Source: Bacteroidota bacterium
GTDB taxonomy: Bacteria > Bacteroidota > Ignavibacteria > Ignavibacteriales > Ignavibacteriaceae
Assembly (NCBI GenBank): GCA_022564295.1
Contig: JADFLR010000011.1
Span: forward strand, 62,001 to 126,000
Reading direction: 5' to 3'
Length of the DNA: 64,000 nucleotides
A program made the translations under genes and the position numbers. Position 1 is the stretch's first letter; each line of letters opens with the position of its first letter. This document shows, in pieces, positions 26,704-34,681 of the stretch. The notes under the pieces are model-generated. The model searched no databases. It was not told the DNA's origin and saw only the letters and a list, made by a program, of their open reading frames with translations.

Positions 26704-27573
26704 TTAATTTCCTCCCAGGATTAGTGGCAAACCATCTTTACCAGATCCGATAATAATAACCTTAGTATTCGGAGAACTAGCCAACTTTTCAGTTGCTTCA
26801 ATTCCTTTCCATTTTAGTAACATGTTGCTTATATTTACCGATACAATATCCTGAAAGTCTGCAATACCTCTGGCTTCAATTCTTTTTCTATCAGCTTCCT
26901 GCTCTTCTTTTTGCAGGATGAATGCCATTCTCTGAGCATCCTGTTCAGCTTGTAATTTCTCTTCGATAGATTGTGTTAAGCGCGCCGGAAGTTGTATTTG
27001 TCTTAATGGAGCCTGCTCTACAGTAATGCCTCTTGGACCAACTAATTTTCCCAGTTCGTCTAAAATTTCTCCGGCAAGCTTTTCACGGGAAGCAGTATAG
27101 AGAGCCTTTGCTTCGTAACGAGCCGTTACACCCCTTACAACGGAACGAAACTGCGGGACTAAAATAATTTCCGCGTACTCTGGTCCCACTGTTTTATAAA
27201 TTTCATTTGCCATATCAGAATTTAACTTAAAAAGCAAACTTATTTCCAGATTAACACTTAGCCCCTCTTTAGATGGAACGGACATCATCTCTTTCAATTC
27301 CTGAGTTTTGATGCTCATCTTTTCAATCTTTGCCATAGGATTAACCAGGCTAACCCCGGGTTTCAAAGTTTCATCACTAACATTTCCCAGAAAGTCTATA
27401 ACTCCGGTATGCCCAGCAGGAATAATAGTCCAGCATTGCGTAAGTGCAATTACCAGCGCAACAGCAATCCCTATTAAAGCAAAAGTTGCTTCCTGTTTGT
27501 TCCTCTTTTTTTTAGCATTTTTATGTACAAAAAATGCAACTACACCAGCGATTAATGCAATTATAAATAGCAT
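26704..27573 (-). CDS. SPFH/prohibitin-family membrane protein
   Basis: This 289-residue protein has two N-terminal hydrophobic segments (1-17 and 28-48) and an SPFH (band 7/prohibitin) domain from about residue 50: WTIIPAGHTGVIDFLGNV, LKPGVSLVNPMAKIEKMSI, SREKLAGEILDELGKLV and LPARLTQSIEEKLQAEQDAQ. A charged coiled coil (about 205-245) follows and the end is glycine-rich. Prohibitins form ring assemblies at the inner membrane and often regulate membrane proteases such as FtsH. It sits just upstream of the haem operon on the same strand, but the 109-bp spacer with the inverted repeat suggests separate transcription. Confidence 0.88.
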   Translation of the reverse strand: MLFIIALIAGVVAFFVHKNAKKKRNKQEATFALIGIAVALVIALTQCWTIIPAGHTGVIDFLGNVSDETLKPGVSLVNPMAKIEKMSIKTQELKEMMSVPSKEGLSVNLEISLLFKLNSDMANEIYKTVGPEYAEIILVPQFRSVVRGVTARYEAKALYTASREKLAGEILDELGKLVGPRGITVEQAPLRQIQLPARLTQSIEEKLQAEQDAQRMAFILQKEEQEADRKRIEARGIADFQDIVSVNISNMLLKWKGIEATEKLASSPNTKVIIIGSGKDGLPLILGGN

Positions 27574-27720
27574 AATACTACCTCTTCTAATTAATTTATA
27601 AAATGTATGAATTAAATTTACAGTAAAAAGTTTTCTGTTAAGGTTTAAATTATGTAAAAAAGATTAGAGATGCAGGAGGAAAAGTAAAGACGGCAGAAAT
27701 AATCTACCGCTTTAAGAAGT

Positions 27721-28170
27721 TTACTTATATTCTTTTAAAAACCCCACAAATTCAATTCTGTGTGATTCTTCCATTCCTAGAAGTCGTATACATAAATCTT
27801 GTGTAACGTAATCTAAGCCGTCACATAATTTAATTATTTTGTTGTACTGCTTAATAGCACCATCCTCAGCAGTTATAACACCTTCTATAACAGAAACGAC
27901 ATCGGTAGTATCTTCTTTGGTTTGAAGAAATGACTGCACAGGTTTAAGATCTGCTGAGCCGGGAACAAGTCCGCCGAGTTCTTTAATACGTTTTGCTAAT
28001 GATTGAGCGTGTCCTATCTCTTCAGTAACGTCCAGCGCCAGAGATTTTTTTATTTCTTCAGCCCTTACACCGTCAAGATTAATTGAGTTTGAAATGTAGT
28101 TTATTACTGTTTCAATTTCCATCCAGTAACTTTTAATCAGGTTTTCGATTATTTCTTTTCTCTTTTCCAT
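27721..28170 (-). CDS. Ferritin-like di-iron protein
   Basis: This 149-residue four-helix-bundle protein has di-iron ligands in the right spacing: Glu in MEIETVINYIS (about 18-21), EEIGHAQSLAKRI (about 50-54), EGVITAEDGAIKQYNKII (about 94-100) and MEESHRIEFVGF (about 132-137). It resembles bacterioferritin or the Dps/rubrerythrin-like ferritin superfamily, smaller than classical ferritin. The likely role is iron handling or oxidative protection. It lies between the nucleoside phosphorylase gene (11 bases upstream of its start) and SPFH. Nearness to haem synthesis may be meaningful for iron supply but is not proof. Confidence 0.85.
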   Translation of the reverse strand: MEKRKEIIENLIKSYWMEIETVINYISNSINLDGVRAEEIKKSLALDVTEEIGHAQSLAKRIKELGGLVPGSADLKPVQSFLQTKEDTTDVVSVIEGVITAEDGAIKQYNKIIKLCDGLDYVTQDLCIRLLGMEESHRIEFVGFLKEYK

Positions 28171-28181
28171 TTTATTATTCC

Positions 28182-29486
28182 CTATTTTATTATTCTTTTG
28201 ATGAGTTTGGGTTTAGTGGTCTTTTGTTTTGAAAATGTTATTGCGTTTAAAATTATTTCTTTCGCTGTGTTTATTTTATCCATCGATTGAGAATGAAGTA
28301 CTGCAACAACACCTCCTTTTTTAATTTTGCCGCCTAATTTTATTTTAAAAACTATTCCTGCTTTCGGATCGATTTTATCCGTTTTAGTTTTTCTGCCGGC
28401 TCCGAGCTCAAGAGCAGCCATTCCTATTTGAAATGTATTGATCCCTTTAACATAACCGTCTTTGGTTGATTTTAATTTGGTTATGAATTTGGATTTTGGA
28501 TATTTTTCAGGATGACGTATGAATTTTGTACTACCGCCTTGAAGCTCAACCATCTGAACAAATTTCTCGAAAGCTTTTCCATTGTTGATCTGTTCTTTTG
28601 CAATTTCAACACCTCTCTTTATCGAACCCGCTATGCCGCCGAGATAGATCATTGCGCCGGAAAGGTTTAAGCTTAAATCAAGCAGATCTCCTTTCTGTTC
28701 GCCACGCAATATCTTTATCGATTCATAAACCTCAAGCCAGTTGCCGATGTAATCTCCTAACGGTTGATTCATATCTGTAATGAAAGCGATTACTTTTTTG
28801 TTGAATGCCTTTGCAGTGCTTATAAGAGAGTTGGCAAGTTCGATTGCATCTTTTGTCTCTCTCATAAATGCACCACTGCCGGTTTTCACATCTAACACTA
28901 ATCCGTCTATTCCTTCCGCAAGTTTTTTACTCATTATGCTGCCGGTAATTAAAGGAATGGATTCAACTGTTCCTGTAACATCGCGTAATGAATAAATCAG
29001 TTTATCTGCGGGAGCAATATCTTTTGTTTGCCCAATTAAAACAGCACCGCATTTTTTCAATACAGATTTATATTCCTTTAATGAAAGATCGGTTCTGAAT
29101 CCGGGGATCGATTCGAGTTTATCTAGCGTTCCGCCAGTGTGCCCGAGTCCGCGTCCCGATATCATCGGCACGTTTACTCCTGCTGCAGCAACAATAGGCG
29201 CAAGTATCAACGATGTTTTATCTCCCACGCCGCCTGTTGAGTGTTTATCTATCTTTGGTCCTTTAATCGAAGAAAGATCGATCACCTTTCCACTGTGCAG
29301 CATTGCTTCGGTAAGATGTGATGTTTCTGCTTTTGTCATTCCTTTTAATAGTATCGCCATCAGCAGAGCAGAAAATTGATAATCAGGAGTTTTGCCTTTA
29401 GTGTATGAGTTGATAAGAAAAATTATTTCCTCTTTCGAAAGAGCTTTCCCGGTTCGTTTTTTTATTATTAATTCGACGGTGTTCAT
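28182..29486 (-). CDS. pdp: Pyrimidine-nucleoside (thymidine) phosphorylase
   Basis: This 434-residue enzyme cleaves pyrimidine nucleosides with phosphate to the base and (deoxy)ribose-1-phosphate. The phosphate-binding motif is KHSTGGVGDKTSLILAPIVAA (about 81-101), with SGRGLGHTGGTLDKLESIPG next. The Arg-x-x-x-Ser/Lys pyrimidine site is LIYSLRDVTGTVESIPLI. The C-terminal alpha/beta domain includes VKGINTFQIGMAALELGAGR. The length of 434 matches Bacillus Pdp (433) as well as DeoA (440), so thymidine versus broad specificity cannot be decided. The gene is followed closely by the ferritin-like gene. Confidence 0.93.
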   Translation of the reverse strand: MNTVELIIKKRTGKALSKEEIIFLINSYTKGKTPDYQFSALLMAILLKGMTKAETSHLTEAMLHSGKVIDLSSIKGPKIDKHSTGGVGDKTSLILAPIVAAAGVNVPMISGRGLGHTGGTLDKLESIPGFRTDLSLKEYKSVLKKCGAVLIGQTKDIAPADKLIYSLRDVTGTVESIPLITGSIMSKKLAEGIDGLVLDVKTGSGAFMRETKDAIELANSLISTAKAFNKKVIAFITDMNQPLGDYIGNWLEVYESIKILRGEQKGDLLDLSLNLSGAMIYLGGIAGSIKRGVEIAKEQINNGKAFEKFVQMVELQGGSTKFIRHPEKYPKSKFITKLKSTKDGYVKGINTFQIGMAALELGAGRKTKTDKIDPKAGIVFKIKLGGKIKKGGVVAVLHSQSMDKINTAKEIILNAITFSKQKTTKPKLIKRIIK

Positions 29487-29640
29487 AATAGAAATTTACA
29501 AAGAATTAAAATCTTAATGAAGAAATGATCTGTAAATAATATTGATATAGCTATAAGCCACTCTTATTCAATTTAATTTGTTTACCCTTTTATTAATGAT
29601 TAATTTTCGCCCTCAAAATTATTTAATGAAAAAGATCAAA

Positions 29641-31413
29641 ATGAAATTTAAAAGAAGAACACACACTTGCGGAGAATTAAAACCAACAAACGCTGATGAA
29701 AAGGTTGTACTTAACGGCTGGGTTAATAGAAAACGTGATCTGGGGGGAGTTATTTTTATCGAATTACGAGACCGCTACGGAGTGACCCAGGTTATTATTG
29801 AACCTGAACATAATCCGGAAGCACACCAAATTGGAAAAGAATTAAGAAATGAATTTGTTGTTTCTATTGAGGGAACAGTAAGACAAAGACCGGATGATCA
29901 AATAAACAAAGATGTGACAACCGGCGAAATAGATGTTATTGTAGATAAGCTTGTTATTCTGAACGAAGCCGAAACACCTCCATTTTCTATCAAAGATGAA
30001 GTTGATGCATTTGAAGACTTGAGACTTAAGTACAGGTATCTCGATCTGCGCAGACCCGTTCTTCAAAAAACACTATTACTCCGCCATCGTATGTACCAGT
30101 TGGTAAGAAAATATTTTGATAAAAATTCCTTTGTTGAAATTGAAACGCCTGTCCTGATGAAAAGTACTCCCGAGGGCGCAAGAGATTATCTTGTGCCGAG
30201 CAGAATACACAAAGGCAAATTTTATGCTCTGCCACAATCTCCTCAAACTTACAAGCAACTGTTAATGGTATCCGGTTTCGACCGGTACTTTCAGATAGTT
30301 AAATGTTTTAGAGATGAAGATCAGCGTGCAGACCGCCAGCCGGAGTTTACCCAAATAGATGTTGAAATGTCTTTTGTCGATATCGATGATGTTTTTGAAA
30401 TCGTTGAAGGGCTGATGAAAGTTTTATTTAAAGACATTTGGCAACTTGAACTCCAAACACCAATACAGCGCCTTACATTTGATGATGCGTTTGAAAAATA
30501 CGGAACTGATAAACCAGACCTTCGTTTTGATTTAGAGTTACAAACATTAAATAGTGTATTTGAAAAATCGGGATTTAAAGTATTTAAAGATGCTGTTAAC
30601 AACGGCGGAGTTGTTTCGGCATTAGTGGCGCCGGGTTGTGCCGCATACAGCAGAAACCAAATTGATAATCTTACAACGCATGTTAAAAAATTAGGCGCTA
30701 AAGGTTTGGTCTGGATGAAAGTAAATGAAAATGGAATCGATTCACCTGTTGCTAAGTTTCTCGCCGATGATGAAAAGCAAAATCTTATTAAATCTTTAAG
30801 CGCAAAGTCGGGCGACCTGATTTTAATACTTGCCGGTAAACGATTAAAAACTCTAAATCAAATGGGCGGGCTAAGAATAGAAATGGCAAAACGGTTGGAA
30901 CTTCTTAACCCGGATTCAAAACCAAAACTATTATGGGTAACTGATTTCCCGTTACTGGAATGGGATGAAGAAACAAATAGGTTTTATGCTATGCATCACC
31001 CCTTTACTTCACCCCGATTAGAAGATGTTGAACTGCTTGATACCGATCCCGGTAAATTAAAAGCAAGAGCTTACGATCTTGTATTAAACGGGCACGAAAT
31101 AGCAGGCGGAAGTATAAGAATTCATAGCTCGGAATTACAGGCAAAGATGTTTAAAGTATTGGGTATTTCAAAAGGGGAAGCAGAGAAGAAGTTTGGTTTT
31201 CTGATGAATGCTTTTAAGTATGGTGCTCCGCCGCACGGAGGAATTGCTTTCGGTTTTGATAGAATGGTTATGATCTTTGCCGGAGAGACATCAATACGGG
31301 ATACGATTGCATTTCCCAAAACAACAAGCGCAGTCTCTTTGATGGATGATTCGCCTTCGGAAGTAAGTGAAGAGCAGTTGAAGGAACTTCATATCAGAAT
31401 AAGAGAAGAATAG
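29641..31413 (+). CDS. aspS: Aspartyl-tRNA synthetase
   Basis: This class II synthetase charges tRNA-Asp (or Asp and Asn) in the cytosol. The track starts at a TTG (29578), but homologues begin near MKFKRRTHTCGEL, so I place the start at the ATG 29641, giving 590 residues. ATG 29626 is an alternative. The N-terminal OB-fold reads VVLNGWVNRKRDLGGVIFIE. Motif 2 is FRDEDQRADRQPEFTQIDVE and motif 3 is GIAFGFDRMVMIFAG. The GAD insert (about 290-420) typical of bacterial AspRS is present. It is monocistronic; a weak hairpin (TTTGCTAAAA/TTTTAGTAAA) follows near 31473-31497. Confidence 0.96.
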   Translation: MKFKRRTHTCGELKPTNADEKVVLNGWVNRKRDLGGVIFIELRDRYGVTQVIIEPEHNPEAHQIGKELRNEFVVSIEGTVRQRPDDQINKDVTTGEIDVIVDKLVILNEAETPPFSIKDEVDAFEDLRLKYRYLDLRRPVLQKTLLLRHRMYQLVRKYFDKNSFVEIETPVLMKSTPEGARDYLVPSRIHKGKFYALPQSPQTYKQLLMVSGFDRYFQIVKCFRDEDQRADRQPEFTQIDVEMSFVDIDDVFEIVEGLMKVLFKDIWQLELQTPIQRLTFDDAFEKYGTDKPDLRFDLELQTLNSVFEKSGFKVFKDAVNNGGVVSALVAPGCAAYSRNQIDNLTTHVKKLGAKGLVWMKVNENGIDSPVAKFLADDEKQNLIKSLSAKSGDLILILAGKRLKTLNQMGGLRIEMAKRLELLNPDSKPKLLWVTDFPLLEWDEETNRFYAMHHPFTSPRLEDVELLDTDPGKLKARAYDLVLNGHEIAGGSIRIHSSELQAKMFKVLGISKGEAEKKFGFLMNAFKYGAPPHGGIAFGFDRMVMIFAGETSIRDTIAFPKTTSAVSLMDDSPSEVSEEQLKELHIRIREE

Positions 31414-32297
31414 ATTTCGTTTATCTTCTATAGAGAATTAAGCACTCTTGCATTTTACTACTTGTACCAAAGTTTTGCTAAAAGTCTTTTTTAGTAAACA
31501 CATTATAATGTAAATATAAAAACCAACATACATCTTCCTAGTCGGGTTGCTTTACTAAGATTCTAATAACAGTTTAATTCAAAATTCCATATTACAATCG
31601 CAGGGCTAGACACTTCTTTTTTTTGATTGCAAATCTGGAAGGGGAGCGGGCTCTTAATAAATATCCGTGATTAAAGATTATGTTTTCTTAATAGGCAGTT
31701 CATTTTCTATAGAAGGTATGATGCCATACTAATAAAATCTGGTTGGGGTGTAATCCAGCATTTAGTTCAACCCGACAATTCACATTTACATTAATGTGGT
31801 TAAAAATACATACTACAACGGCGATCTGCTTGTGAGGTTAGTTTTTTTTGAAGAAAGTTTAAACCTTACTCATGTTCAACTATTAAGTAAATTATTCATT
31901 ATTCATCCGCAAAAACTTTCTAAAAAGAAGTCATTTTCAAATAACCATTTAAATTTTACCAATAAATAGTAATTATTTCCTTTGTTTTGTTAATTACAAT
32001 CCACTTAAAAATTGATTTTAACTTCATGGAAAAAATTGCTCAGAAAAAGTTGGCACATTTTTTATACTACCCAAAATCTATAGCTGTTTATTTAAAAAAC
32101 AATGCAAAATCTAAAAAAATAAATAACTTTTCGCCTTGAGATAACGCTTTTCATGAGAAAAAGTTACCTGTAATACTTACAACAGCAACAATTTCTTTAC
32201 GAAATAATAACAAATCGAGCTATTCTGCTGTACTTGCTTATTGGCATATTTTTAGAATATCTCGACGCCAATAATAAAATAAGAAAGGCTGTTTAAT
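31414..32297. other. Long intergenic region upstream of pilin genes
   Basis: About 880 bases contain no gene I can support. Near 31473 an inverted repeat of about 10 bp may terminate aspS. Close to the pilin start an inverted pair AACTTTT/AAAAGTT (about 32125-32170) could fold in the leader. TTGGCAC at about 32050 resembles a sigma-54 -24 box, but the -12 box is absent. The length and AT-richness fit a regulatory region for the pilin genes. Confidence 0.4.
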
Positions 32298-32678
32298 TTG
32301 GGTCAGCAGCAGTTATTGTTAGTTCTGTTAGGCATAGTAGTCGTTGGAGTTGCTATTGTTGTAGCAATAAACCTTTTCAGAGGAAATGCCATAGACAGAA
32401 AAAGAGAAATACTGATAAACGAAAGCCATAACATTGGTTCAATTGCAATAGCATTTTATAAAAAACCGAGAATGATGGGTGGAGGAGGTAAAAGATTTAC
32501 CGGTTGGACTATCCCCTCATCGTTGGTAGCAACAGTAAACGGATCTTATACTGCTCAGGTTTCTCCGGATAATATAGTAATAATTGGCACGGGAACTGAA
32601 GTAGTAACTGACAATGATTCGATAAAGGTTCAAACAGTAGTAACAGCAGATGCAATAAATTCAATAATAATTAACTAA
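32298..32678 (+). CDS. Pilin-like protein 1
   Basis: This 126-residue protein has an N-terminal hydrophobic helix directly after Met: MGQQQLLLVLLGIVVVGVAI (residues 1-20, continuing to 27). It continues with a small soluble domain containing YKKPRMMGGGGKRFTGWTIP and a strand-rich end. It is paralogous to the next gene, with the same leader and the same YKKP-MGGGG-F-GW-IP and NGSYTA motifs. The start is TTG, supported by alignment with the ATG of the paralogue. An uncut or two-residue (Met-Gly) leader and the absence of Glu at +5 are unlike classical type IV pilins. Placement at the head of pilus assembly genes supports a pilin or pseudopilin role. Confidence 0.78.
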   Translation: MGQQQLLLVLLGIVVVGVAIVVAINLFRGNAIDRKREILINESHNIGSIAIAFYKKPRMMGGGGKRFTGWTIPSSLVATVNGSYTAQVSPDNIVIIGTGTEVVTDNDSIKVQTVVTADAINSIIIN

Positions 32679-32747
32679 GCTCTTAATCTTCTTAATAAGT
32701 AGTTAAATTAATTAAATAATCCTTCAAACAAACATAGGAGTAATAAA

Positions 32748-33122
32748 ATGGGTCAGCAACAACTTCTCTTAATCGTTCTTGGTGTTATCGTAGTTGGTAT
32801 CGCAGTTGTAGTAGGTATTAACTTGTTTAATGCCAGTGCTGAAGAAGCAAACAAAGACGGTATCGTATCAGACTGTACAAATCTTGGTGCAATGGCACAG
32901 CAGTATTACAAAAAACCAGGATCAATGGGCGGTGGCGGAAATAGCTTTGTAGGTTGGGTAATTCCTACAGGTTTAGATTCTACAGCCAACGGTACATATG
33001 TAGCAAGCGGGCTTAGCCTCACAAATGCAACAATTACCGGGACACCTTTTTCTGGTACCAGTTATGGTTGGACAGTTACAACAACAGTGAGTGGATCAAC
33101 AATTTCTACGGTTATAAACTAA
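32748..33122 (+). CDS. Pilin-like protein 2 (probable major subunit)
   Basis: This 124-residue paralogue of the preceding protein starts with MGQQQLLLIVLGVIVVGIAV (helix to about 27), then AEEANKDGIVSDCTNLGAMA, YYKKPGSMGGGGNSFVGW and a Thr/Ser/Gly-rich beta domain. The ATG has a strong ribosome site (AGGAG), while the neighbour uses TTG, and a strong terminator follows. These point to this gene as the abundant subunit. Only one Cys is present, so no disulfide loop like that of neisserial pilins. The helix lacks the usual FTLIE start, so export and processing may differ. It probably assembles into a filament with PilB/PilC. Confidence 0.8.
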   Translation: MGQQQLLLIVLGVIVVGIAVVVGINLFNASAEEANKDGIVSDCTNLGAMAQQYYKKPGSMGGGGNSFVGWVIPTGLDSTANGTYVASGLSLTNATITGTPFSGTSYGWTVTTTVSGSTISTVIN

Positions 33123-33146
33123 ACTTAGTAGGTACGATCCTATTTT

Positions 33147-33184
33147 GGGCTGTAAAAGTAATTTTTACAGCCCTTTCTTTTTTT
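33147..33184 (+). terminator. Strong rho-independent terminator after pilin-like genes
   Basis: An 11-bp perfect stem GGGCTGTAAAA/TTTTACAGCCC with a five-base loop is followed by a T-rich tract (TTTCTTTTTTTT). It separates highly expressed subunits from the assembly genes and would favour more subunit mRNA. Confidence 0.93.
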
Positions 33185-33304
33185 AAAAGAATTTTTTGAC
33201 CTCTTCTTATAAAATAATTTTAGTTGCACAAAAGATAACCACAAAAATTTCGGAACCATATTTGATATAGAGTAACAACGTTTAATAATTAAAGAGAAAA
33301 AACG

Positions 33305-34681
33305 ATGGTTGAGTTTAAATTTACCGCACAACGACTTAATGGTCAAAACATTTCAGGTACTTTGTCTGCGGTTTCTGCCTCAGAGGGAAAAAAGAAAATA
33401 CAGAAGTTGGCAGAAAAGAATAAACTTAAGCTGAACACAATTCAGAAAAAATCCACTTACCTTTATAAGGTAAGAAAAGGTAATGAAAAACCGATAAGGG
33501 GTGATCAAAAAGCTTTTAGTAAAAAGGAAGTGGAAGAAGCACTTAGCCGGCTGGGGTACAAAGTTTTATCAGTAAATAAAAAACTTCTGGATTTTCAGAG
33601 GAAACCCCCAATCGCTGAGATAGTAACTTTTGTAAAAATAAGTGCCGAACTACTTGATCAGAAATTAGCTTACAGCGAAGTTTTAACTCTTCTTATTAAT
33701 GACACACCAAATCCCGCTTTAAAAAGCACTTTAAAAGAAATTAATAATGATTTGAAAAAAGGAGCAGACAGTGAGGTCACCTTTCAAAAATACCAGGGAA
33801 TATTTGGCAAGTTTACCGCTTATATGCTCGGGCTTGCTTCCAAAAGCGGAAACATGGCTGAGATTTATCTCGCTACTGCAAAGTTCCTCGAAAGAAGGCA
33901 GGAATTCAGGAAAAGTTTGCGCAGTGCATTAATAACACCGGCGGTAACAATGTTTGTTTTATTCGGTGCAGTTATGTTTTATGTTGGATACATCTTTCCG
34001 GAAACCGCAAAACTTTTTATTAGGTTCGGTATTGAACTTCCACCAATGACCGCATTCACACTTACGTTTAGTGATTTTTTAATCGAAAATCCCCTACTTA
34101 TTACAGCCGTAATGTTTCTACCCCCCATCGCGATGGTACTTTACGGAAAAACAAAAAAAGGCAGGTTGTTGTATGATAGATACATTTTGAAGTTGCCTGT
34201 TATTGGCTCTCTGATTCATAAAACACTTATCGAAGTTTTCTGCCGTGTATTTTATACTCTTTATCATGGTTCTGCTGATAGTATAGAGCCGATAAGAATA
34301 GCTTCAGAAGCAGCAGGCAATATATATTTTGAGAGCAGGATAAAACAAATAGCTATACCCTTGATGCTTAAGAAGGGAGTTGGAATGACAGAAGCATTCG
34401 AGGCGTCCGGGGTGTTTACCGAGACAGCATTATCAAGATTTCATTCCGGTGAAGAATCCGGAACAATTAAAAACACAGCTTTAATGTTGGCTAATTATTA
34501 TGAGAGCGAGACAGTCTATCGTTTAAAGAACCTGATTGAAATTATCCAGGTTATAATTGCAATGGTAATAATGGTCGTTATGATTGCGCTCACTTTAGTA
34601 TCAGCCGAGACTGCAACTGTAAGACCTAAAAGTCCGGGTGTAGGTAGCACTACAATTGAAGTGGAGAGAAATATCGGATGA
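33305..34681 (+). CDS. pilC: Type IV pilus/T2SS inner-membrane platform protein (PilC/GspF)
   Basis: This 458-residue protein is the polytopic platform that couples the assembly ATPase to subunit insertion. The N-terminal 100 residues are a non-standard extension with FTAQRLNGQNISGTLSAVSA, the typical GspF opening. Two T2SSF repeats follow: one around residues 105-235 (LLDQKLAYSEVLTLL, then GLASKSGNMAEIYL and a membrane helix TPAVTMFVLFGAVMFYVGYI) and one at about 300-430 (VFCRVFYTLYHGSADS, FHSGEESGTIKNT and the last helix IIAMVIMVVMIALTLV). A third helix lies at 262-280. Its stop overlaps the start of pilB by four bases (ATGA), showing coupling. Confidence 0.92.
   Translation: MVEFKFTAQRLNGQNISGTLSAVSASEGKKKIQKLAEKNKLKLNTIQKKSTYLYKVRKGNEKPIRGDQKAFSKKEVEEALSRLGYKVLSVNKKLLDFQRKPPIAEIVTFVKISAELLDQKLAYSEVLTLLINDTPNPALKSTLKEINNDLKKGADSEVTFQKYQGIFGKFTAYMLGLASKSGNMAEIYLATAKFLERRQEFRKSLRSALITPAVTMFVLFGAVMFYVGYIFPETAKLFIRFGIELPPMTAFTLTFSDFLIENPLLITAVMFLPPIAMVLYGKTKKGRLLYDRYILKLPVIGSLIHKTLIEVFCRVFYTLYHGSADSIEPIRIASEAAGNIYFESRIKQIAIPLMLKKGVGMTEAFEASGVFTETALSRFHSGEESGTIKNTALMLANYYESETVYRLKNLIEIIQVIIAMVIMVVMIALTLVSAETATVRPKSPGVGSTTIEVERNIG

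Noticed and set aside
29578-29640. TTG-initiated extension of aspS
   Set aside because: The extra 21 residues precede the usual AspRS N-terminus and lack a ribosome site.
32045-32065. Possible sigma-54 promoter before the pilin-like genes
   Set aside because: TTGGCAC matches the -24 box, but the -12 position reads TTATA instead of TTGCA, and the distance to the gene is large. It is too weak to call.
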